Positions 1 through 4,927 of a stretch of DNA of 6,469 nt are shown piece by piece. The stretch's first letter is position 1. Each line of letters begins with the position of its first letter. Source of the stretch: Trueperaceae bacterium (GTDB taxonomy: Bacteria; Deinococcota; Deinococci; Deinococcales; Trueperaceae); assembly GCA_007122815.1 (NCBI GenBank), contig SKSV01000207.1, positions 1 through 6,469 of the forward strand, given 5' to 3'. The notes beneath the pieces are model-generated. The model saw nothing but the letters and a program-made list of their open reading frames with translations. It did no database searches and was not told the DNA's origin. Both the position numbers and the translations under genes were made by a program.

Positions 1-1693
1 GCGCCTCGGAGTCGCTGCTGAACCTCGAGAGCATGACCACGTTCACGGGCAGGTCGCGGTAGCGCTCGGCGAAGGTGGCGTAGTGCTGGCTCGCCAGGAC
101 GGTGGTCGGCACGAGCATCGCCACCTGGCGTCCGTGACCTACCACTCGGTGAGCAGCGCGGAGGGCGACCTCGGTCTTCCCGAAGCCGACGTCGCCGGAG
201 ATCAGCCGGTCCATGGGGACGTCCCTCTCCAAGTCAGCCAGGGTGTCCAGCAGCGCCTGGCGCTGGTCGCGGGTGAGCTCGAACCCGGCCGTCTCGGCGA
301 CCAGGGGGTCCCACTCGGGCAACGGGGGGTAAGCGACGCCAGTAGCTACCTGCCTGGCTGCGTAGGTCTTGATCAGCTCCGCGGCGAGCTTCTCCGCGCT
401 GGCGCGCGCCCGCTCACGCGCTCGCGCCCACTCGTTGGTGCCGAGGGTCGACAGTCGCGGTGGGTCGTCGCTGGTGCCGGGATGCCGGCGCAGGAGCGGC
501 AGCTGCTCCATGGGCAGGTAGAGCTTCCCCTCGCCGGCGTAGGCGATGCGCAGGTAGTCACGGGTGACACCCACCACCTGACGGGCTTCCAGGCCGAGGA
601 AGCGCCCCACACCGTGATCCGGGTGGATCAGGTAGTCCCCTGACTGCAGGGCCATGGGGTCTTGAACACGCTTGCCGCGGAGCTTGGCGCGCCCGCGGTC
701 ACCCTGGTAGCCGTAGAGCAGGTCTTCGGTGAGCACCACCTCGCGGCGCTCGGGGTCTCGGTAGCCACCCTCGAGGCGCGGCGCCAGCAGCAGCGACACC
801 TCCCCCGGGTGGTCCCCGACGCGGTTGCGCCAGGTGCTGGGCAGGTGGTCGAGGACGCGCTCGCGCAGGTAGCGTCCGGTGCGCTCGAAACCGAGCAGCA
901 GGTGGACGCTGTAACCGTCGCGCAGCCAGGTCTCGACGTCCGCGGCCATCTCGCTCAGCTTCGCGCGGTAGTACGGCAGCGGTTGCTCTGCGGCCACCGT
1001 GGCCTGGAGCGCCAGCGGGTCGCGCCCGAACGACACTACCTCTCGTCCTGCGAGCGCGCTCCAGAGCGGCGCGGCGGCGCCGAGTTCGGCTTCCATGAGC
1101 TCGGGGGCGTCGAGGAACACCGTCCCTGGGCAGCTCCCCAGCACCGTCGCGCTCCAGAGCGAGCCGGCTTCGCCCTCCTCAGCCCCCTGCAGCGCGTCCA
1201 TGTCGCGTGGTGCCAGCACCACCTCGGCTGCCGGTCGACCGTGGCGCAGGAGGGTGTCGATCTCGTCGCCGAAGAACTCCACGCGGACGACGTCGTCCTC
1301 GGCGAGGTGAACCTCGACCGTGTCGCCTCGAACGGTGCAGCCGGGGACCTCGTCGCGCGGGTACCCGTAGCCGACGAGGCGCTCGAGGAGAGCGTCACGC
1401 CCGATGCGGGTCCCGAGGTGTAGCGCGAGCGCGTAGCGCTCGGGACGCTCAGGGAAGCTCGCCAGGGCGTGCCGAGCGGTGAGGATCACCTTGTCGGCGC
1501 GTTCGTGCCAGTCGCTCAGGTCGGGATCTAGGCTGTAGCTCGTGCCGAAAGCGCCGCTGTGCAGCAGGTGCTGGGAGCGCTCGGGCGTGGTGACGAGCAC
1601 CGCCGGGCCCTGATGGCGTGCGAAGCGGGCCAGGCGCGCGACGCTGGGCAGCCCCAGCAGACGTGTCCCCATCATCGCGGGAGCGTCGCTCAC
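1..1693 (-). CDS. mfd: Transcription-repair coupling factor Mfd, N-terminal 564 residues (3' end cut by left window edge)
   Basis: Mfd is a cytoplasmic ATP-dependent translocase that removes RNA polymerase stalled at DNA lesions and recruits UvrA. The frame is open from a GTG at 1693 to the left edge. Near residues 122-141 the RG...VRVEFFGDEID stretch matches the UvrA-binding patch of the UvrB-homology module; R122, R137 and F141 correspond to E. coli R165, R181 and F185. Residues about 350-410 (DYLIHPDHGVGRF, then GKLYLP) form the CarD-like RNA polymerase interaction domain. Residues 500-508 (GDVGFGKTE) are Walker A, with Lys506 the ATP-binding lysine, followed by motif Ia (LVPTTVLASQH). DEAD-box and later helicase motifs lie outside the window. 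The start overlaps the rsmI stop as GTGA, indicating translational coupling; ATGs at codons 7 and 8 are alternatives. Walker A lies about 128 residues earlier than in E. coli, so the N-terminal half is compact. Identification is very secure. Confidence 0.96.
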   Translation of the reverse strand, partial: MSDAPAMMGTRLLGLPSVARLARFARHQGPAVLVTTPERSQHLLHSGAFGTSYSLDPDLSDWHERADKVILTARHALASFPERPERYALALHLGTRIGRDALLERLVGYGYPRDEVPGCTVRGDTVEVHLAEDDVVRVEFFGDEIDTLLRHGRPAAEVVLAPRDMDALQGAEEGEAGSLWSATVLGSCPGTVFLDAPELMEAELGAAAPLWSALAGREVVSFGRDPLALQATVAAEQPLPYYRAKLSEMAADVETWLRDGYSVHLLLGFERTGRYLRERVLDHLPSTWRNRVGDHPGEVSLLLAPRLEGGYRDPERREVVLTEDLLYGYQGDRGRAKLRGKRVQDPMALQSGDYLIHPDHGVGRFLGLEARQVVGVTRDYLRIAYAGEGKLYLPMEQLPLLRRHPGTSDDPPRLSTLGTNEWARARERARASAEKLAAELIKTYAARQVATGVAYPPLPEWDPLVAETAGFELTRDQRQALLDTLADLERDVPMDRLISGDVGFGKTEVALRAAHRVVGHGRQVAMLVPTTVLASQHYATFAERYRDLPVNVVMLSRFSSDSEA

Positions 1694-2559
1694 GATCCGT
1701 CGCCGCGCTTGTAGCGCACCGCCAAGCCGTAAGCTACGTCCCGCGGCACGCCCGCCGCCACCAGACGCTCGCGCAGCTCGCGCCCCTTCACGCCGCCGGC
1801 CGCGAGCGCCTCGGCGAGCTCGAGCGCCCGCGTCGGACTCGGTGCTTCGCTCACGGCCTCCTGCGCTCCGCCTTCGGCAGGCCCGATCACCACCACCACC
1901 TCACCCCGCGCCGCGGTCTGCTCGAAGCGCTCGATCAGCTCGCCGACGGTGCCGCGCACGACCTCCTCGTGGAGCTTGCTGAGCTCACGCGCGACGGATG
2001 CGCGACGAGTTCCACCGCACGCCTCGCCGAGTTCGCGCAGGCTCTTCAGCAACCGCCGTGGCGCCTCGTAGATGACGCTCGGGTGAGTGCGCGCGGCGAT
2101 CTCGGCCAGCCGCTCGCGGCGATCTCGGCCTCGCCTGGGCAAGAACCCCTCGAAGGTGAAGCGCGCCGTCGGGAGCCCGGACAGGACCAGGGCCGGCACG
2201 AAGGCAGTGGGGCCTGGTAGCGCCTCCACCTCGACGCCAAGGTCTAGCGCAAGGCGCACGAGCTCCGCCCCGGGGTCGCTGATGCCGGGAGTGCCTGCGT
2301 CGGTGACGAACGCCAGGTGCGCGTGGCGCCTCATCAAGCTGGGCGCGCGTTGGCCGATCGTGTGGGCGTCGAGGCGAGCGAGCGGCGTGTTCACGCCGTG
2401 ATGTTCGAGCAGCACGCGGGAGCGACGGGTATCCTCCGCCGCCACGAGGTCGGCGGCGCGCAGCGTGTCGATGGCGCGCAGCGTGATGTCCTGCAGGTTC
2501 CCGATCGGCGTCGGGACCAGGCTGAGTCGGTGGCCACCGAGGTCGAGGGCTTCGCTCAC
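1690..2559 (-). CDS. rsmI: 16S rRNA (cytidine1402-2'-O)-methyltransferase RsmI
   Basis: RsmI uses S-adenosylmethionine to methylate the 2'-OH of C1402 in the decoding centre of 16S rRNA. The protein has the tetrapyrrole-methylase fold with all family motifs in order: TPIGNL (residues 17-22), AEDTRR (41-46), DAGTPGISDPG (87-97), LPGPTA (114-119), YEAPRR (164-169) and REL.KLHEE (191-199). A C-terminal helical tail ends at residue 289, close to the 286 residues of the E. coli enzyme. I chose the GTG at 2559 because it overlaps the stop of the upstream 69-residue gene as GTGA and begins the protein 16 residues before TPIGNL. An in-frame upstream start at 2595 would add 12 Arg-rich residues inside the neighbouring gene and is less likely. 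The stop again overlaps the mfd start by GTGA. Function is assigned from strong family motifs. Confidence 0.96.
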   Translation of the reverse strand: MSEALDLGGHRLSLVPTPIGNLQDITLRAIDTLRAADLVAAEDTRRSRVLLEHHGVNTPLARLDAHTIGQRAPSLMRRHAHLAFVTDAGTPGISDPGAELVRLALDLGVEVEALPGPTAFVPALVLSGLPTARFTFEGFLPRRGRDRRERLAEIAARTHPSVIYEAPRRLLKSLRELGEACGGTRRASVARELSKLHEEVVRGTVGELIERFEQTAARGEVVVVIGPAEGGAQEAVSEAPSPTRALELAEALAAGGVKGRELRERLVAAGVPRDVAYGLAVRYKRGDGS

Positions 2560-2765
2560 TCGGCTTCGAGCGCCGCGGTGTACACGGGCCCCCATCGGCG
2601 CGCCCGGCTACGCCCGCGCAGGTTGCGCCGCAACGCCGCCCGGAACGTCGCACGGATCAGCTCGGCCTCGCCGACGGTGACGGTGACGACCGTGCCTTCG
2701 GGCAACCTGACGCCCTCGGCCAGGTCCACGCGCCCCTCACGAACGATTCCCTTGAAGGCACGCAT
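2556..2765 (-). CDS. Small DUF104/AF2212-like antitoxin-family protein, 69 aa, first gene of the rsmI-mfd operon
   Basis: The first half (MRAFKGIVREGRVDL, then EGVRLPEGTVVTVTV) has the short beta-rich pattern of the DUF104 / antitoxin AF2212-like family (VapB-type antitoxins paired with PIN toxins): an 'xGxVxxGxVxL' strand pair, then 'LPEGTxVxV'. The second half (residues about 35-69) is helical and strongly basic, with RAALRRNLRGRSRARR. The ATG at 2765 is chosen because a perfect AGGAGG (2771-2776) sits 5 nt upstream; an upstream in-frame start at 2804 would lie before this signal. The stop overlaps the rsmI GTG by 4 nt. No PIN-domain or other toxin is adjacent, so it is an orphan if the family call is right. 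It could instead be a small RNA- or ribosome-associated protein given its basic tail. That it is a gene is fairly sure; its function is not. Confidence 0.72.
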   Translation of the reverse strand: MRAFKGIVREGRVDLAEGVRLPEGTVVTVTVGEAELIRATFRAALRRNLRGRSRARRWGPVYTAALEAE

Positions 2766-2770
2766 GAGGT

Positions 2771-2776
2771 CCTCCT
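2771..2776 (-). promoter_or_regulatory. Strong Shine-Dalgarno of the 69-aa gene
   Basis: Minus-strand AGGAGG lies 5 nt before the ATG at 2765. It is a perfect anti-16S match and decides this start over the longer reading from 2804. It is the only strong ribosome binding site in the three-gene operon; rsmI and mfd have weak sites and appear to depend on GTGA coupling. Confidence 0.85.
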
Positions 2777-2778
2777 GG

Positions 2779-2796
2779 GCGGGCGTAGCCGCCCGC
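2779..2796 (-). promoter_or_regulatory. Leader hairpin abutting the Shine-Dalgarno of the 69-aa/rsmI/mfd operon
   Basis: The two arms GCGGGCG and CGCCCGC (7 bp, perfect) enclose a 4-nt loop (GCTA on the minus strand). In the mRNA this stem would end 2 nt before AGGAGG. It could influence ribosome access or mRNA stability. It is too short and too simple to call a riboswitch, and in a GC-rich genome such a stem can occur by chance. Confidence 0.4.
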
Positions 2797-2852
2797 TCCG
2801 GCACGCAGGGTAACAGGTCGGGCGGCTCTAGCGGGAGTGGTGCACCAGCGGG

Positions 2853-2859
2853 TATGATA
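2853..2859. promoter_or_regulatory. Overlapping divergent -10 hexamers (TATGAT on +, TATCAT on -)
   Basis: Plus-strand TATGAT (2853-2858) and minus-strand TATCAT (2859-2854) each match the TATAAT consensus at five of six positions. They could serve csoR and the 69-aa/rsmI/mfd operon respectively. I see no good -35 element at 16-18 bp on either side, so either promoter may depend on an alternative sigma factor, or one of the hexamers may be a by-product of the partly symmetric sequence. Confidence 0.4.
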
Positions 2860-2872
2860 TCCCCTAGGGATA
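2858..2872. promoter_or_regulatory. Probable CsoR-type operator palindrome
   Basis: TATCCC-CTA-GGGATA is a perfect inverted repeat of 6-bp arms around a 3-bp centre. It has the A/T-flanked G/C-tract design known for CsoR-family operators. It lies 60 bp upstream of csoR, just downstream of a plus-strand TATGAT and overlapping its expected start point. This position would suit autorepression. Assignment to the adjacent csoR product is inference from design and location. Confidence 0.6.
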
Positions 2873-2878
2873 AGAGGA

Positions 2879-2893
2879 CGGGGCTCCACCCCG
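2879..2893 (+). promoter_or_regulatory. Small hairpin in the csoR 5' leader
   Basis: CGGGG and CCCCG (5 bp) enclose a 5-nt loop, CTCCA, in the predicted csoR untranslated leader just after the operator-like palindrome. It is a weak structural signal that may simply reflect GC richness. Confidence 0.25.
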
Positions 2894-2932
2894 GACACCA
2901 CGCAGGCCACGAGACGACACGACGGGAGCACG

Positions 2933-3241
2933 ATGCAGACCACCACCGAGAACCCGCCCGGGCTCGACGCTCCAGCGCTGGAGCGCGACGAGGAGCAGCG
3001 GCGACGCGTCATGAACCGGCTGAAGCGCGTGGAAGGGCAGGTCCGAGGGCTTCAGCACATGATCGAAGAGGGGCGCTCGTGCCGCGAGGTGCTGACGCTC
3101 CTCGCCGGGATCCGCAGCGCGCTCAACGCCAGCGGCGACCTGATACTCGGACACTACGTGGAGGCCTGCCTCACTGAGGGCGAGCACCACGAGGAGACCC
3201 TCCACGAGCTAGTGCAGGCGGTCAAGCTCGCGCGCGGCTGA
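2933..3241 (+). CDS. CsoR/FrmR-family (DUF156) metal- or sulfur-sensing transcriptional repressor
   Basis: The 102-residue protein has the all-helical DUF156 fold: a variable N-terminus (1-22), the signature helix NRLKRVEGQVRGL (28-40), then the sensor helix with Cys50 and Cys79. Family members are tetrameric repressors that leave DNA on binding Cu(I), Ni/Co, formaldehyde or persulfide. In copper-type CsoR the sensor residues are Cys, His and Cys with spacing 25 then 4. Here the two cysteines keep their 29-residue spacing, but the His position is Tyr75, with a histidine one residue earlier (His74). A copper role is therefore uncertain. The start ATG is preceded by GGGAG (2924-2928) 4 nt upstream. 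No copper ATPase, chaperone or sulfur-transferase gene lies beside it in the window. It probably autoregulates through the palindrome at 2858-2872. The family is sure; the inducer is not. Confidence 0.93.
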   Translation: MQTTTENPPGLDAPALERDEEQRRRVMNRLKRVEGQVRGLQHMIEEGRSCREVLTLLAGIRSALNASGDLILGHYVEACLTEGEHHEETLHELVQAVKLARG

Positions 3242-3259
3242 ACCTCTCGTGCGGCTGCA

Positions 3260-3273
3260 GCCCCTCGCGGGGC
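3260..3273 (+). terminator. GC hairpin downstream of csoR, possible terminator
   Basis: GCCCC-TCGC-GGGGC forms a 5-bp stem and 4-nt loop 19 nt after the csoR stop. No T-tract follows, so it is not a classical intrinsic terminator. It may act together with the palindrome at 3300-3315 to separate the converging transcripts. Confidence 0.35.
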
Positions 3274-3299
3274 CGAGCCTCTGCGCCGGCTGAGCCTGG

Positions 3300-3315
3300 C
3301 GCGGCTGCAGCCGCG
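3300..3315. terminator. Perfect 16-bp palindrome just past the spoIID stop, possible bidirectional terminator
   Basis: CGCGGCTGCAGCCGCG is its own reverse complement and starts one base after the spoIID stop codon (3317-3319). Located between convergent genes, it could stop transcription from both sides, or be a protein-binding site. There is no T-tract on either strand and essentially no loop, so terminator function is only possible. Confidence 0.35.
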
Positions 3316-3316
3316 A

Positions 3317-4426
3317 TCAGCGCTCGGCGGTCGTGGTGAGCCGCTGCAGTTGCGTGTTCGGGTAGTAGAACGCCAGGATCTGACCGTAGCTGTGCCCGCT
3401 CAGGGCCAAGGCCCTCGCTCCGTACTGACTCATGCCGACACCGTGGCCCCAGCCCTCGCCGCGGAAGACCAGGTCGCCCACCATGCGGAAGCGCGTCGAC
3501 TTCAGCCCCCAAGCGCGCGCCTGAGCTCTCGCATCGGCGCCTTCCAGGATCACGCCGCCAGCGCTGCCGGTGACCTCAAGCCTCTGCACCCGGCCCGACT
3601 CGCTGTTCGCCAACACTCGGACGCGGCTGACGCTGCCGACGTGATGTCCGGCCGAACCGAGGTGCGCCGCCACCACAGCCGGCTCGATGCGAACCTCCCA
3701 GTGCCTGTGCGGTCCATCGCTCGGCACGTCCTGGAAGGCCGAGAGGTAGGGGATGCTCGCACCCCAGACCTCGGCCGACGAGGCGATCACTCCGCCGCTG
3801 TCCGCGTGGTAGTAGGTCCGTGCGAACGCGCCACCGTACGTCAGTACCAGCCCCGCCGTGTCGGCGACCGCCTGATCGCTGCGCGCGTGCTCCACGCGCA
3901 CGCCGCGGTAGACCTGACAATCGCTCGTCGAGCAGACGTCGTAGGGCGCCGCTGGCGAGAGGTTCGCGAGGGCGTACGTGCGCGCTGCCACCGCCTGCGC
4001 GCGCAGCGCATCGAGAGGCCAGCTCGCCTGCATCTCCGCCGGCACCACCCCGCGCAGGTAGGCCTCTAGGTCGACAACGTTGATGACCAACACCTGATCG
4101 CCGCGCGCCAAGACCCGCATCACGCCCCGGTACTCGCGGCCCTGGTAGCGCGCCAACCCCGTCTGCGGCATCAGGTCGAGCACGCGGCCGACCTCGTTCC
4201 CATCGACGCGGAGCTTCCCGTTCACGGCTTCGACTGGCCAGCGGAGCGCGAAGGGCGTCTGGAAGGCGCGGCCATCGATGCTGCCGCGGTGCGGACCGTC
4301 GAAGGCGAACTCCACCACCGCGCTGCGCGAGTCGAGCAGCACCCGCACCAGCGGTTGCGCAGCGGCTGACGAGCACAAGAGGCTCGCGACCACTACGAGG
4401 AACCCACGCAGGGCCGTTGCGAGCAC
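3317..4426 (-). CDS. Secreted SpoIID/LytB-domain protein (probable peptidoglycan lytic transglycosylase)
   Basis: The 369-residue protein begins with a signal peptide: Arg7, a hydrophobic core about 8-18, and probable cleavage near SAAA-Q (20-24). 'SLLC' is not a valid lipobox. The SpoIID domain is clear: LRGVVPAEM (124-132), with Glu131 at the position of the catalytic glutamate of SpoIID; AARTYAL (147-153); a cysteine pair in DVCSTSDCQVYRG (163-175); HADSGGVIASSAEVWG (207-222); and GWGHGVGMSQYGARA (325-339). Bacillus SpoIID cleaves denuded glycan strands during engulfment. Homologues in non-sporulating bacteria are presumed to remodel the cell wall, and that is the likely role here. Start GTG at 4426 has AGGAGG three nt upstream, overlapping the stop of the upstream 139-aa gene as TAGGAGG, so the two are probably coupled. 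Family assignment is secure; the physiological substrate is inferred. Confidence 0.93.
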   Translation of the reverse strand: MLATALRGFLVVVASLLCSSAAAQPLVRVLLDSRSAVVEFAFDGPHRGSIDGRAFQTPFALRWPVEAVNGKLRVDGNEVGRVLDLMPQTGLARYQGREYRGVMRVLARGDQVLVINVVDLEAYLRGVVPAEMQASWPLDALRAQAVAARTYALANLSPAAPYDVCSTSDCQVYRGVRVEHARSDQAVADTAGLVLTYGGAFARTYYHADSGGVIASSAEVWGASIPYLSAFQDVPSDGPHRHWEVRIEPAVVAAHLGSAGHHVGSVSRVRVLANSESGRVQRLEVTGSAGGVILEGADARAQARAWGLKSTRFRMVGDLVFRGEGWGHGVGMSQYGARALALSGHSYGQILAFYYPNTQLQRLTTTAER

Positions 4427-4433
4427 GTGCCTC

Positions 4434-4853
4434 CTAGAGCTGGGACGAAATCGGGTAGTTGATGCGGAAGGTGCCGCTGGCGTCGTTGTAGGTCATGGCG
4501 ATCGTGTAGATCCCGCGTCCTTCGGCGAAGACCTGGTTCAACGCGATGCGCTGCCCACGCGAGAAGGTCTGATCGAAGACGGTGCGCTGCGGCTGGGCGG
4601 CGGCTCCGGTCTGGAAGCTCGCCGGGCTCTCGAACAGCACCTGGACGCGCACGGTGCCGCGCCGCACCTCGCCCGAAACCTCGATCGGCATGTCGCTGCG
4701 CGTGACGGTGCGGACCGGCGTGCGGGCGTGATGGTCGTTCTTGTAAACGAAGATGGGCGTCTGGTTGGGGATGCCTAGGTACCACCCACGCCACTCACCG
4801 ATGGCGAAGAAGATACCCACCAGGATCAAGACGAAGATGATCAGGTCGCGCAT
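4434..4853 (-). CDS. Uncharacterised membrane-anchored protein upstream of SpoIID, 139 aa
   Basis: I do not recognise this protein. Residues 4-19 form a single hydrophobic helix (LIIFVLILVGIFFAIG), followed by a Trp-rich juxtamembrane segment (EWRGWYLGIP). The rest, about 110 residues, is soluble and looks beta-rich, with alternating patterns such as IEVSGEVRRGTVRVQVLF (57-74) and IYTIAMTYNDASGTFRINY (115-133). This suggests an N-terminally anchored extracytoplasmic domain, perhaps of beta-sandwich type. It contains no cysteine. The ATG at 4853 lies exactly 7 nt after a TATACT -10 box and has no clear Shine-Dalgarno, consistent with leaderless translation. Its TAG stop merges with the Shine-Dalgarno of spoIID, 7 nt before that start. 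Shared operon and location suggest a joint envelope role with SpoIID. That it is a real gene is well supported by coding pattern and context. Confidence 0.85.
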   Translation of the reverse strand: MRDLIIFVLILVGIFFAIGEWRGWYLGIPNQTPIFVYKNDHHARTPVRTVTRSDMPIEVSGEVRRGTVRVQVLFESPASFQTGAAAQPQRTVFDQTFSRGQRIALNQVFAEGRGIYTIAMTYNDASGTFRINYPISSQL

Positions 4854-4860
4854 CCGTCGC

Positions 4861-4866
4861 AGTATA
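4861..4866 (-). promoter_or_regulatory. -10 box of a predicted leaderless promoter for the 139-aa/spoIID operon
   Basis: Minus-strand TATACT is followed by seven bases (GCGACGG) and then ATG at 4853. Transcription normally starts about 7 nt after the -10 hexamer, so the mRNA would begin at or next to the start codon. Leaderless genes with this geometry are common in Deinococcus. No clear -35 hexamer is seen at 16-18 bp upstream. Confidence 0.6.
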
Positions 4867-4869
4867 TGG

Positions 4870-4919
4870 CCCGCCGGCCGTGGCGCGTGAGGAACGCTTC
4901 ACGCCCAGGGGCCGGCGGG
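4870..4919 (-). terminator. Long stem-loop after the aconitase gene, probable terminator
   Basis: Perfect 10-bp arms CCCGCCGGCC (4870-4879) and GGCCGGCGGG (4910-4919) enclose an inner stem: TGG (4881-4883) with CCA (4905-4907), and GCGTGA (4885-4890) with TCACGC (4899-4904), around an 8-nt loop. It starts 8 nt past the acnA stop. It lacks a U-tract, so termination may be Rho-aided or the stem may protect the 3' end. The following bases are the -10 box of the next gene. Confidence 0.6.
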
Positions 4920-4927
4920 AGGGCGGT

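Larger units (their letters stand above)
3232..3315. repeat. Five degenerate 16-18 bp tandem units between csoR and spoIID
   Basis: Units begin near 3232, 3249, 3267, 3283 and 3299 and follow the loose pattern G(C/T)GCGGCTG-(A/C)(A/G)(C/G)C-CTC. The first unit includes the last codons and stop of csoR, and the last ends one base from the spoIID stop. The third and fourth units carry base changes and an extra base. The array fills essentially the whole convergent gap. Its origin (replication slippage or decayed palindromes) is inferred. Confidence 0.5.

Noticed and set aside
83..1423. Long plus-strand open frames (83-643 and 662-1423) across the left part
   Set aside because: They are antisense to mfd, whose minus-strand frame shows continuous family motifs. 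In GC-rich coding DNA the opposite strand often stays open. Their translations show no recognisable domain.
2560..2595. Twelve-residue N-terminal extension of RsmI from 2595
   Set aside because: It would be Arg-rich, lies inside the upstream gene, and lacks the GTGA coupling seen at 2559 and repeated at mfd.
2317..3177. Plus-strand frame of 286 codons spanning rsmI, the 69-aa gene, the intergenic region and csoR
   Set aside because: It crosses three better supported genes and a promoter region, has low-complexity Arg/Ala/Pro composition, and shows no conserved motif.
2864..3205. Minus-strand frame of 113 codons opposite csoR
   Set aside because: csoR has clear DUF156 motifs and a ribosome site; the antisense frame has neither.
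3350..4069. Plus-strand frame of 239 codons
   Set aside because: It lies wholly antisense to spoIID, which carries all SpoIID motifs in its own frame.
4350..4426. SpoIID protein as a lipoprotein (LLC near residue 18)
   Set aside because: The residue before the Cys is Leu, not Gly/Ala/Ser, so it does not fit a lipobox. An AAA-Q signal peptidase I site follows.
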